From Halorubrum sp. BV1 (GTDB lineage Archaea > Halobacteriota > Halobacteria > Halobacteriales > Haloferacaceae), in assembly GCF_000746205.1 (NCBI RefSeq), contig NZ_JQKV01000002.1, positions 620,001-684,000 of the forward strand: a stretch of DNA of 64,000 bases. Direction: 5' to 3'. The translations under genes and the position numbers were made by a program. Shown here one piece after another: positions 23,717 through 32,518 of this stretch (the stretch's first letter is position 1; the number at the start of each line of letters is the position of its first letter). The notes under the pieces were generated by a model. The model had not been told where the DNA came from. It searched no databases and saw only the letters and a list, made by a program, of their open reading frames with translations.

Positions 23717-25504
23717 TCAAGTCGCTTTGGGAAGTCGCAGAGTGAACACTGCTCCTTCTGTATCGGCATTCCGTACCGCGATATCGCCGCCATATTGTTC
23801 AACGATCATCTGAACGAGATACAGTCCGACCCCGGTCCCACTACTCTCGATACTTTGCTCTCCTTTCCCGAAAATTGTCTCTTGCCGACTCTCTGGGATG
23901 CCCGGACCGTTGTCTCTAATGGCAATTTCCACGTTGTCGGCGTGTTCTTCAGCCAGTACCTCGACAACGGGCCGGTCTTTGTCGTTGTGCTGGACAGCGT
24001 TATTCAACAGGTTTCGAAACACCGATGACAGCATCTCGTTGGCCTGCACTTCGACACACGGAATCGATCCGACGGTGTGGATGTCTGCATCCGGATAGGA
24101 CTCTTGTCGGAGAGTGATCTCAGTGTCCAGAACTGACCGTACTGGTGTGGGCTTGATTTCAACCGTTTCTTCGCTCGTAATCGTCTCCACATAATCACGA
24201 GCGATTTCTGTAAGTTCGACAATGTGTTTACCACTCGTGAGAATCTTTGTGAGGTGATCCGAGCCGGTATCGTCGACGTGCTCTTCGAGGAATTCGGCCC
24301 AGCCGAGAATCACTGCCATGTCGTTGCGAATGTCGTGACGAACAACGCGATTCAACATCTCGAGTTCCTCATTGGCCTGTCGCAATTTCTGCTCGTGTCT
24401 CTTCTGATCGGTAACATCGACGAACGAGGACATCATGGCGATCGGTTCGCCGGCATCATTTTCCACGTAGCTGGCCGAACAGTACGCGGTAAACGTCGTT
24501 TCGTCTTGGCGGACGGCATGGAGTTCTCCTTTCCAGCTCCCGGTTTCTCGAATCGTGGTGACGACGTCTGCGGCGGCCTCCGGATCACTCCAGAACTCGG
24601 TGACTGATCTCCCACGGACGGTTTCGTGATCATCGTACCCCCACATCTCACAGAATGCAGGATTCACCGACTGTAATTCGCCGTCCAGACTGGCAATTGC
24701 AATCCCACTGAGGGCTGAATTACAGGCGTACTCATAGATCTGGAGCTGCTCTTCGCGCGCTTTCCGCTCGGTGATATCTCGGTTGATCGCAACGAAACCC
24801 TCTATATCCCCATCCGCAGTCTGGATCGGTGCAATCGTCTGGTCAAGAATGATCCGCTGGCCGTCCTTCCGTTCATCGACCATTTCGTGTTTCCAATTCT
24901 CTCCTGCAAGAATAGTCTCCCAAAGGGTAGCATAGAACGTCTCGTCGTACGTTCCCGAACTGAGAATAGCAGGAGTGTCACCGATCGTCTCTTCGGCAGT
25001 GTACCCCGTAATCACCTCAAATGCTGGATTGACATATTCGATTGTCCCGTCGGTGTCAGTAATGTAGATGGCGTGAGCGGCCTGCTCAACGGCCTCACTG
25101 AATTGCCGGAGTTCTCGCTCCCGCTGTTTGCGTTCAGTGATGTCATGCAACACGCCCCGAACGAGCGTGGTGTCTCCGTGTTCGTCGGTGTTCACTTCCC
25201 CCAGAGCACGGACGTCCCGAACGGTACCGTCAGGGCGAACGATACGCAGTTCACGATCGTACGGTTCCCCCTGTTCAACCGCTCGATTCACAACGTCTTT
25301 GATCTCGTCGCGGTCGTCCGGGTGGTAGAACTCGAGTGCCTCCTCCCAAGTCGGCTCGTACGCCTCCTCCACGTCGTGTATCTGGTGGATACCAACGGAC
25401 CAGCTGAGAGACGCCGTCTGTAGATCGTACTCCCAGATACCGATGTCAGCGATATCCTGAACGCGACGAAAGAGGATATCGGTATCAGTATCCGGAGTAG
25501 ACAT
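23717..25504 (-). CDS. Soluble multi-PAS sensor histidine kinase
   Basis: A 595-residue kinase without membrane segments. Three PAS/PAC modules are visible, beginning near residues 10 (QDIADIGIWEYDL), 130 (EQAAHAIYITDTDG) and 255 (CNSALSGIAIASLDG), joined by ITERK-type PAC ends. They are followed by an H-box NRVVRHDIRNDMAVILG and an HATPase domain with N-box LLNNAVQH, DNGPGIP and GTGVGLYLVQMIV. I start at ATG 25504 (MSTPDTDTD) because the upstream extension is hydrophobic noise. It probably senses redox, light or small molecules in the cytoplasm; the ligand cannot be deduced. Confidence 0.86.
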   Translation of the reverse strand: MSTPDTDTDILFRRVQDIADIGIWEYDLQTASLSWSVGIHQIHDVEEAYEPTWEEALEFYHPDDRDEIKDVVNRAVEQGEPYDRELRIVRPDGTVRDVRALGEVNTDEHGDTTLVRGVLHDITERKQRERELRQFSEAVEQAAHAIYITDTDGTIEYVNPAFEVITGYTAEETIGDTPAILSSGTYDETFYATLWETILAGENWKHEMVDERKDGQRIILDQTIAPIQTADGDIEGFVAINRDITERKAREEQLQIYEYACNSALSGIAIASLDGELQSVNPAFCEMWGYDDHETVRGRSVTEFWSDPEAAADVVTTIRETGSWKGELHAVRQDETTFTAYCSASYVENDAGEPIAMMSSFVDVTDQKRHEQKLRQANEELEMLNRVVRHDIRNDMAVILGWAEFLEEHVDDTGSDHLTKILTSGKHIVELTEIARDYVETITSEETVEIKPTPVRSVLDTEITLRQESYPDADIHTVGSIPCVEVQANEMLSSVFRNLLNNAVQHNDKDRPVVEVLAEEHADNVEIAIRDNGPGIPESRQETIFGKGEQSIESSGTGVGLYLVQMIVEQYGGDIAVRNADTEGAVFTLRLPKAT

Positions 25505-25690
25505 ATCTATGTAAAGGCAGAGCACACAGATAAGGATGGTGAAGGGCTGAACCCTCGAATTGGACGAGCTAACGGCAAAGACGCGATTATAGTACAGTCT
25601 CGGTGCGACCAACGAATCGTTCGATCAGCCTGTCAAACCAAGGACGTACTTCGTTGGTGCGTGCCGTAATTGTCAGTTCGATGTTAGTAT

Positions 25691-27865
25691 CTAGGACTGA
25701 TCGTCAGGCTGTGTCGGTTCTCGATCCTCACCTCCGTCTGTCGCGCTGACCGCCTGTGTCGCACTTGGTGTGCCGGCTGTTGCCGTGTCAACTGTTGTCG
25801 TAGTATCGAGTTCGAACTTTGCAACCTGCTTGCGGAGCGTCTCCGACGCCGTCGAGAGCTGCTCCGCGGTTGACGCGTCCGAGAGGGCCGATAGATGTTC
25901 GGCCGTTTCTGCCACCTCCGACAGGGACGATGTTTGCTCTTCCGTAGCCGCCGAAACCGTACTCGCCTCGCTCGCGGTTTGATCGCTCACGCTCGCTACT
26001 TCTTCGACTGTCGATACGACCTCCTCGGTCGAAGCGGCCTGATCGTCGGTCGCACTGCTGATCTCCTGGACGCCCGACTCGGCTTCGTCGACTGCCTGTG
26101 CGATCTCGTCGAACATCTCGATCGCGTCCTCGATCGTTTCCGCACCGCGATCGACGCGTTCCGTCATCTCTTCCATCCCCGCAACCGTCTCGCTCGTCGT
26201 CGATTGGATGTCTTGGATTTGGGTTTCGATTTCGGTCGTTGCCTCGTCCACCTCCTCGGCAAGTGTTTTGATTTCGTCTGCGACGACGGCGAATCCTTCG
26301 CCAGCTTCACCGGCGCGGGCCGCCTCAATCGAGGCGTTCAGCGCAAGTAGGTTCGTCTGCTCGGCGATGTCCGTGATGAGGTCGACGATCTCGTTTATTT
26401 CGGTGATTTTGTCATCGAGCGCTTTGACCTGCGCCGCAGCTTCAGTCGCCTGTGATTCGATCGCGGCGATCTCGTCAGTAGCCTCGGAGGCCGCCGCTTG
26501 CCCTTCGAGACCGCGTTCGACGGCGTTCTGTGCGGTCATACTCACCTCTTCAGCCGAGGAGGCGACCTCCTCGACGGCCGCCGACAGATCGCTCATCTCG
26601 TTGGCCACACGTTGGAGGTCGTCACTCTGTTCGGTGGCTCCGGCGCTGATTTCTTGAACCGATCGTGCGACGTCCTCGCTCGCCTGCTGAAGTTCATCGA
26701 CGGACGTCGCGACCTCGTCACTCGCGTCGTCAAGTTTGGCCGCGGTTGTTGCCGTCTCCTCGCTGGCCGCTGCGACCTCGTCGGTGGTTCGCTGGACGGC
26801 GACGAGACTCTCGTTGAGTTGGCTGATTCCGGCATCGAGTGAGACCAGTATTTGCCCGTAGTAGCCGGGCATGTCCGTGTCGATATCCTGATTGAGCTGC
26901 CCGTTTTGGAGGTTCTCGCTGGCCATCCGTATCTCTTCGAATCCGGAGACAACTTGATTCGCACCGTGATCCAAATTGGCCATGATCTCGCCGTACAGCC
27001 CCGGGAAGTCCGTCTTCCGCTCACGGGTTCGAAGTCCGTCGTCGCCGGTTGCCAGATCTGCACTGAACGTATCGACTTCGTCGAACACCGCGTTGAGGTT
27101 CGCCTGCATCTCCTGGAACGCATCGATCATCCGACCGAGCTCGTCGTTTTCGGGGTGGTCGTCGATATCGGTGTTGAACTCGCCGTTACTGGCGGCGACG
27201 GTGGCCTCGGTGAGTTGAGAGACGGGTGAGGTGATCCGCTTTGCGACGAACAATCCGATCACGAGCGCGACGACAAACGCACCGATCGTGAGTCCGATTA
27301 CCCTCATCTGTGCCGTTTGAGTCGTGCTATCAGCAATCGCTACTTGGGATTCCAGGTTAGCTTGTGCCGATTCCTCGATTGCGTGTGCCTGTCCCTCCAT
27401 CTGGGTTCTCAATGACGCCATTTCGCCGGCCGTCTGGGTCGCTAGTTCGGTGTCCCCCTCTTGGCGTGCTTCAAAGAACTCGCTTCCGAGCGTATTGTAC
27501 TCCTCATGTTGAGACATGAGCGTTGAGAACCGCTCTTCCTGTTGTGGGCTCAACTCCGCTTCTTGGAGATGTTGTGCCTCTTCGTTGAACTGTTGACGAG
27601 CTTCTTCGAACTGTTGGTGTGCGTTTTCGTCACCAAGTTGGGCGGCCTGTATCGCCCCATGCTGCTGTTCGATGGCAACAATCATCTCCGCGCTCGCGTC
27701 CATTTTCTGTCCATCTTCCGCGATGATGTGTGCTTCCTCGTCAACGGCGGCGACCGAGGTGTAGCCGATGGCCCCGGTAACGGCGACTAAAACAGCGACA
27801 ATGACGAAGGCGAGTATGATTTTCGGTCGGAGATCGATACTCCGTAAGCGCGCCTTGTCAAGCAT
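25691..27865 (-). CDS. Methyl-accepting transducer protein (Htr/MCP)
   Basis: A 724-residue transducer: membrane segment at about 15-38, an extracellular four-helix-type sensor region rich in Gln/Glu (about 40-185), a second membrane segment at about 188-208, a HAMP domain at 209-262 and a second HAMP-like module around 300-370, then a long methylation/signalling coiled coil. The signalling hairpin tip is present (NASIEAARAGEAGEGF). The C-terminal tail ends in Thr/Ala and acidic residues. I start at ATG 27865 (MLDKARLRS), 28 bases from a TATA-like box. The signal is unknown; no chemotaxis genes adjoin it. Confidence 0.92.
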   Translation of the reverse strand: MLDKARLRSIDLRPKIILAFVIVAVLVAVTGAIGYTSVAAVDEEAHIIAEDGQKMDASAEMIVAIEQQHGAIQAAQLGDENAHQQFEEARQQFNEEAQHLQEAELSPQQEERFSTLMSQHEEYNTLGSEFFEARQEGDTELATQTAGEMASLRTQMEGQAHAIEESAQANLESQVAIADSTTQTAQMRVIGLTIGAFVVALVIGLFVAKRITSPVSQLTEATVAASNGEFNTDIDDHPENDELGRMIDAFQEMQANLNAVFDEVDTFSADLATGDDGLRTRERKTDFPGLYGEIMANLDHGANQVVSGFEEIRMASENLQNGQLNQDIDTDMPGYYGQILVSLDAGISQLNESLVAVQRTTDEVAAASEETATTAAKLDDASDEVATSVDELQQASEDVARSVQEISAGATEQSDDLQRVANEMSDLSAAVEEVASSAEEVSMTAQNAVERGLEGQAAASEATDEIAAIESQATEAAAQVKALDDKITEINEIVDLITDIAEQTNLLALNASIEAARAGEAGEGFAVVADEIKTLAEEVDEATTEIETQIQDIQSTTSETVAGMEEMTERVDRGAETIEDAIEMFDEIAQAVDEAESGVQEISSATDDQAASTEEVVSTVEEVASVSDQTASEASTVSAATEEQTSSLSEVAETAEHLSALSDASTAEQLSTASETLRKQVAKFELDTTTTVDTATAGTPSATQAVSATDGGEDREPTQPDDQS

Positions 27866-27888
27866 ACCCAATATCTGCGAACAGACAC

Positions 27889-27899
27889 GGATAAAAACT
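27889..27899 (-). promoter_or_regulatory. TATA-like box for the transducer gene
   Basis: The minus-strand sequence gtttttatccg is centred about 28 bases before ATG 27865, supporting that start and a leaderless transcript. Confidence 0.6.
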
Positions 27900-28320
27900 G
27901 ACACCAAGTTATCACACATGATACCACATACCAAACAACAGGGTCTCGATGGGTGGACTCTGCCCGTGGAAACCGACGGTATTCTCTCCGTGACGAAGAC
28001 AGACAGAACGTCCCGCCGTTTGGGACAACTCGGCAAGTGAATCGTATCGAACAGTTACTCGGGGCAGCGGATCGCTCGCAACGACAGGTCCTGCGGCGGT
28101 TGCAGCGATCAAAGACAGCGCGGTGAGCGACCCTCACGTCTCGAACATGTCGATCCAGGCGAAGTCGATCAGCGATTCAACCGACAGCGGACTCGGAACG
28201 CCAACGAAAAGTGGGGAGAGTCACCGTCTGACACGCTGATTTTCCCGTGACTGTCCATGCTGACGGGGCAATCACTATCAACCCCCGGCCGAACAACTAC
28301 GGAAAGCGATCAGCACCGTC
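27900..28320. other. Divergent intergenic region, no gene seen
   Basis: About 420 bases between the divergent transducer and KaiC genes. Short open frames exist on both strands but none has the acidic composition or third-position bias of real genes here. The last part (actatcaacccccggcc near 28273-28289) precedes the KaiC start but has no strong TATA box. Confidence 0.45.
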
Positions 28321-29817
28321 ATGACAGATACAAACGCATCTACAACGAAGACGGACGAAGCACCGAATCGCATCTCGACAGGTGTCGCTGGAGTTGACGA
28401 GATTCTCCACGGCGGACTCGTTCCCGAACGGAGCTATCTGGTTCGCGGCGAGCCCGGGACAGGAAAGACGATCCTCGGACTACACTATTTGACGAACGGG
28501 ACCGCCGACGGAGAGACGGCATTATTCATCAACCTCGAAGAAGCTACCGAAGACATCAAGCAGAATGCGGCGCAGTTGGGATTCGACCTTGGCGACATCC
28601 ACTTCCTCGATTTGAGCCCAAAGTCGGACTTTTTTGCAGGTGATCAAAGTTACGATATCTTCGAGTCGAGTGAGGTCGAGCGCGATCCCATCGTAGAGAA
28701 GATCTCTGAGCGAGTGACTGAACTCACTCCCGACCGAGTGTTCGTCGATCCGATCACCCAGATTCGATACCTCTCGACGGATGAGTATCAGTTCCGGAAG
28801 CAGGCCCTGTCGTTCATGCGGTTGCTCAGCGAGGAAGGGGCGACAGTTATGTTCACCACGCAGGCGACGGACGATTCCCCAGATGACGATCTGCAGTTCA
28901 TGAGCGACGGGACGATCGAACTCGGCTACGCATCGACGGGCCGCACGCTTCGCGTCCCGAAGTTCCGCGGCTCGGCCACGATGGACGGCGATCACGCGCT
29001 CAATATCACCGATGAGGGACTGCAGATCTATCCGCAACTCACTCCGGGTGAGCACAACCGGGCATTCGTCGACGAGCCGATCTCATCGGGAGTCCCGGAG
29101 ATGGATGAACTCCTCAACGGGGGACTCGACCGCGGGACAGTCACAGTCATTTCCGGCCCGACCGGTGTGGGGAAGACGACGACCGGGACCCAGTTCATGA
29201 AAGAAGCCGCAGGACGCGGCGAACGGTCGGTGATGTATCTCTTCGAGGAATCAGAGACGACGTTCATGCGCCGGTCGGAGGCAGTCAACATTCCCGTCGA
29301 GAAAATGCGCGAACGAGGGACGTTGAACGTTGAGGAAATTGAATCACTAACCACCTCGCCACAGGAGTTTGCGAACATGGTCCGGCGGGAAGTCGAAGAG
29401 AAAGAAACGGAGATCGTGATGATCGATGGGATCGCGGGGTACAAACTCGCCCTCCGAGGGAACGAGGACGAACTCCTGTCGAACCTCCACGCACTCAATC
29501 GATATCTGAAGAACATGGGCGTGACCGTCGTGTTGATCGAGGAGGTTTCAGACATCACGGGAGAGTTTCAGGCCACCGATGTCGGGATCAGCTATCTCGC
29601 TGATAACATCGTCTTTCTCCGCCATCTCGAACTGCGTGGAGAAATGCGGAAAGTCATCGGCGTGTTGAAAATGCGGACCAGTGACTTCGAGCGAACGCTC
29701 CGCGAGTTCGCGATCACCGAACACGGGATTACGGTCGGCGAACCACTCACGCAACTCCGCGGAATCCTGAGCGGGACGCCAGAATGGGCTGACGACGCCG
29801 ATCGGCCGGAACGGTGA
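28321..29817 (+). CDS. Double-domain KaiC-like RecA-superfamily ATPase
   Basis: A 498-residue protein with two KaiC domains, each with an intact Walker A: GEPGTGKT near residue 43 and GPTGVGKT near 280. Each domain starts with the family motif ISTGVAGVDEILHGGL / ISSGVPEMDELLNGGL, and Walker B-type segments RVFVDPITQI and IVMIDGIAGY follow. It resembles cyanobacterial KaiC in architecture and length (about 500 residues), but haloarchaeal versions generally act in signalling with kinases, without KaiA or KaiB. It is ten bases upstream of a histidine kinase gene, so the two are an operon and probably partners. Confidence 0.9.
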   Translation: MTDTNASTTKTDEAPNRISTGVAGVDEILHGGLVPERSYLVRGEPGTGKTILGLHYLTNGTADGETALFINLEEATEDIKQNAAQLGFDLGDIHFLDLSPKSDFFAGDQSYDIFESSEVERDPIVEKISERVTELTPDRVFVDPITQIRYLSTDEYQFRKQALSFMRLLSEEGATVMFTTQATDDSPDDDLQFMSDGTIELGYASTGRTLRVPKFRGSATMDGDHALNITDEGLQIYPQLTPGEHNRAFVDEPISSGVPEMDELLNGGLDRGTVTVISGPTGVGKTTTGTQFMKEAAGRGERSVMYLFEESETTFMRRSEAVNIPVEKMRERGTLNVEEIESLTTSPQEFANMVRREVEEKETEIVMIDGIAGYKLALRGNEDELLSNLHALNRYLKNMGVTVVLIEEVSDITGEFQATDVGISYLADNIVFLRHLELRGEMRKVIGVLKMRTSDFERTLREFAITEHGITVGEPLTQLRGILSGTPEWADDADRPER

Positions 29818-29827
29818 CTGATCAATA

Positions 29828-31237
29828 ATGTGCGCTACAAGCACCGACGAGACCCAACAGACGACCCTTCTTCTGCTGGTCGAGAGCGACCGGAACCGAG
29901 AACTGCTGACCGAGCAACTCGAACAAAAGTACAGTGTTCTGACACCCACCGAGACCCAGTTTGAAGACCCGCAATTCGATCTGTGTCTGCTCGATACCCG
30001 GTCACTGGGGAAATTCAGGGATGAACTACGCAATATAAAAACGGACACAACTCCGACGTTTTTGCCGTTCCTCTTACTGACTGGAGAGGCATCTCCAGAC
30101 GAGTTTGGCACTGAAGTCTGGGAGGTTGTCGATGAAGTTATCCAGCGTCCCGTCAGCAAAAGAGAATTGAACTCGCGGATCCAGAACTTGCTGCAGCGAC
30201 GGCAACTGTCGCTCGAACTCACACGACAGAAAGAACAGAGCGATCGTCGATTCAAATCGCTCTTTCAGTCCACGCCGGACCCCGTTGTTGTCGTGGAACC
30301 GGATGGCACCGTCACCGAGGCGAACAACGCTTTCGCGGAGGCGTTTGGGATCGATATCGAAAACCTGGAGGGCCGGCCGATAACCGACTTCGAGTTCACC
30401 CCGTCCGAGTCGTTAGAACGCGTTCTGCTGAAGATCGATGACGAGGGCTCGACGACGACAGTTCAGTGGGGACACGATGACGAGAATTCCATGGTTATGG
30501 AAGTGAATACGGACGCCATCGCTGGGTTGGGTGATGCCGCCGAGCGGATCGGGATTTTCAGAGACATCACGGCGCGGGCCGAACGCGAACAGGAACTCAC
30601 AAGACAGAACGAGCGGCTTCAGGAGTTCGCGAGTACGATTGCACACGACCTGCGTAACCCTCTCAGCGTCGCGCGTGGGCGTTTCGAATTAGCACGGAAA
30701 TCAGGCAATGCGGAGCATTTCGAGGCGGTCGAGCAGGCACACGCGCGAATGGAACAGATGATCGACGAACTCCTCTCACTCGCGGAGCAGGGACAATTGG
30801 TACTTGACCCGGATTCAGTCACAATCGCCGAGGTCGTCACCCAAGCGTGGAAGCACGTAGAGACGCCGAGTGCCACCCTCAACTGTGAGGTGGACTCCTC
30901 CGTCGAGATACTGGCGGACGAAGGGCGGCTGTTAGAACTCTTCGAGAACCTCTTCCGAAATGCCATTGACCACGGTGGAGCGGACGTCACTGTCACCGTG
31001 GGGCTTCTCGACGACAGCGCGGGATTTTACGTTCAAGACGATGGACCAGGGATCTCCGCCGAGATACGGGACGAGGTATTCGAAGCGGGGTATACCGATG
31101 ATCCGGAAGGCACCGGATTTGGCCTCTCGATAGTGCGACAGATTGTAGACGGGCACGGGTGGGAGATAACTATTTCAGCGGAGACCCAAGACGGAGCGCG
31201 ATTCGAGATCAGCGATGTCGAACTTAATCGAGGATGA
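29828..31237 (+). CDS. Receiver-like/PAS hybrid sensor histidine kinase
   Basis: A 469-residue soluble kinase. Residues 10-120 resemble a receiver domain (LLLLVESDRNRELL and LCLLDTRSL, with a possible phospho-acceptor Asp in LLD and a later Lys-containing KRELNSRIQNLL). A PAS domain spans about 145-260 (FQSTPDPVVVVEPDG), followed by the H-box STIAHDLRNPLSVARG and an HATPase domain with FRNAIDHGG, DDGPGIS and GTGFGLSIVRQIV. It lies directly behind the KaiC gene; such KaiC-kinase pairs recur in haloarchaea. The output partner is not encoded here. Confidence 0.86.
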   Translation: MCATSTDETQQTTLLLLVESDRNRELLTEQLEQKYSVLTPTETQFEDPQFDLCLLDTRSLGKFRDELRNIKTDTTPTFLPFLLLTGEASPDEFGTEVWEVVDEVIQRPVSKRELNSRIQNLLQRRQLSLELTRQKEQSDRRFKSLFQSTPDPVVVVEPDGTVTEANNAFAEAFGIDIENLEGRPITDFEFTPSESLERVLLKIDDEGSTTTVQWGHDDENSMVMEVNTDAIAGLGDAAERIGIFRDITARAEREQELTRQNERLQEFASTIAHDLRNPLSVARGRFELARKSGNAEHFEAVEQAHARMEQMIDELLSLAEQGQLVLDPDSVTIAEVVTQAWKHVETPSATLNCEVDSSVEILADEGRLLELFENLFRNAIDHGGADVTVTVGLLDDSAGFYVQDDGPGISAEIRDEVFEAGYTDDPEGTGFGLSIVRQIVDGHGWEITISAETQDGARFEISDVELNRG

Positions 31238-31273
31238 ACCGCCTCGAGACGTGACCCCAAGCGGTTCACCATC

Positions 31274-31417
31274 TCACTCCCCGGGCACCTCGACCGACTC
31301 AAAACCGGGGTGGGTCTTGTCGAAAACGTTCACCTCTGCGTAGCGCTCCGCAGCTGTCGTCCCGATTTGTGCTGTGTATCCCTCGATGACGGTAGACTGA
31401 TCAAAAGCTATCCTCAC
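31274..31417 (-). other. Orphan 47-codon reading frame, possible gene remnant
   Basis: Minus-strand frame from GTG 31417 to a stop at 31274-31276, 47 residues, with strong haloarchaeal coding character (AAERYAEVNVFDKTHPGFE) and GC-rich third positions, unlike the surrounding noise. It reads like the C-terminal part of a larger protein that lost its front, or a very small gene. I do not recognise the family. It lies between the kinase gene and a TnpB-like element end. Confidence 0.35.
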
Positions 31418-31467
31418 AGTTGTGCTCGGCTGTCAGCGACACTCCGACATCATTCGGGACGGAACAT

Positions 31468-31504
31468 ATTGACGTCCCCTCCCACCTTCAGGGCGGAGAG
31501 AATG
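31468..31504 (+). mobile_element. Possible IS200/IS605 (TnpB-type) end motif, first copy
   Basis: The sequence attgacgtcccctcccac, then cttcagggcggagagaatg, resembles the hairpin ends of haloarchaeal IS605/IS1341 elements (gacgtcctccca... and ...cttcagggcggggaggatgtc). The stem ctcc/ggag is imperfect. A related motif in the same orientation lies at 32395-32418, on the other side of the methyltransferase gene. Confidence 0.35.
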
Positions 31505-31563
31505 GCAAACGAGCAGAGAGACGGAGAGACAGTTCCAAGAGGAGAGGCCGCCATCGTAGACCT

Positions 31564-32175
31564 ATGGTTTCGTGGAACGAACGCTTTCGAACTGGAGAGT
31601 ACCCGTCCCATCCGGACCCCTCACCAGTCGTACGGGAGTACGTTGACGAGACAGCCGACGGACGGGCGCTCGATGTCGCCTGTGGGACGGGCCGTAACGC
31701 GGTCTTTCTCGCCGAACGGGGCTACGAAGTCGATGCACTCGACCAGTCTATTGAGGGACTCCGTATCACTGAATCGAACGCCGAAGAGCGTGGCGTCGAC
31801 GATCGAGTGAATCTGATCCAAGCAGACGCAACGCAGTTCGAGTATCCGGAGGCTCATTACGACGTCGTGACGATCAGTTTTTTCCGAGTGCTCGACCGGC
31901 TGAGTGATATCAAGCGGGCACTCCGCCCCGACGGCCTGTTCTTCTACCAGCATCACCTTCGTTCAGCGCCTCCTGCAGGAGTCGGTCCGAGTGCTGATCG
32001 GTACCGGTTTGGTGCGAACGAACTCCTCCGGGCGTGCCTCGACCTGACTGTCCTCTATTATGAAGAATCGAGTGAAAAGCGGGACGGAAAACTCTCAGCG
32101 ACCGTCGAACTCGTCGGTCGCAACAGCCACGGCGACGCTCAGTCGTACCCCGAAACGCGGTGGCGACAAAGCTGA
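31564..32175 (+). CDS. Class I SAM-dependent methyltransferase (TehB-like)
   Basis: A 203-residue methyltransferase with motif I ALDVACGTGRNAVFLAERG near residue 38-56, motif II ALDQSIEGL and motif post-I/IV region DVVTISFFRVLDRL. It resembles the tellurite-resistance/TehB-like group acting on small molecules. I start at ATG 31564 (MVSWNERFRTGEYPSHPDP), a typical beginning of this family; the upstream extension lacks such character. The gene is isolated between two TnpB-like end motifs and may have been moved as cargo. Substrate unknown. Confidence 0.78.
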   Translation: MVSWNERFRTGEYPSHPDPSPVVREYVDETADGRALDVACGTGRNAVFLAERGYEVDALDQSIEGLRITESNAEERGVDDRVNLIQADATQFEYPEAHYDVVTISFFRVLDRLSDIKRALRPDGLFFYQHHLRSAPPAGVGPSADRYRFGANELLRACLDLTVLYYEESSEKRDGKLSATVELVGRNSHGDAQSYPETRWRQS

Positions 32176-32518
32176 GGGAGACCGGCGAACGCTTTCTGTC
32201 GACATCGGACGACCGGCTAGGACGTGAGTCACGGGCGAGACAGCGACGCCGGCGCGGTTGTCGGCGAGTAGCGGTCGAGGACGGACCGACCCTCGAACCG
32301 GAGCACGACCGGGACGACGACCGGGCCACACTGTTTCATAGCAATTCAAGGCGGAAACCCACGGCTTACGGAGAATCGAGGAGACCGCCGCGCGCTTCAG
32401 CCCGGAGAGGATGTCAACAGTAGGTGCCGAAGTACCGAAAAAACCGGCTTGATCGGCCCTTCGCAACGACGAGGAACGGAACGCAATTGACTCTCACCAG
32501 TGCTTCGGCACCGACTGC
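32176..32518. other. Intergenic region with mobile-element remnant
   Basis: About 340 bases between the methyltransferase gene and the end of a kinase gene. Apart from the TnpB-like end at 32345-32418 I see no gene. Confidence 0.5.
32345..32418 (+). mobile_element. Possible IS200/IS605 (TnpB-type) right-end remnant
   Basis: The stretch contains gaaacccacggcttacg and, at 32395-32418, cttcagcccggagaggatg followed by tcaac. This matches my memory of the right end of haloarchaeal TnpB elements (a GC hairpin around cttcag or cttaag, then gaggatgtcaac), where guide RNAs of TnpB systems end. No tnpB gene is present, so only an end would remain. The call is from memory of the family. Confidence 0.42.

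Noticed and set aside
27768..28040. A 90-codon plus-strand frame overlapping the transducer 5' end
   Set aside because: It overlaps the membrane segment of the transducer in shadow and lacks haloarchaeal coding bias beyond the overlap.
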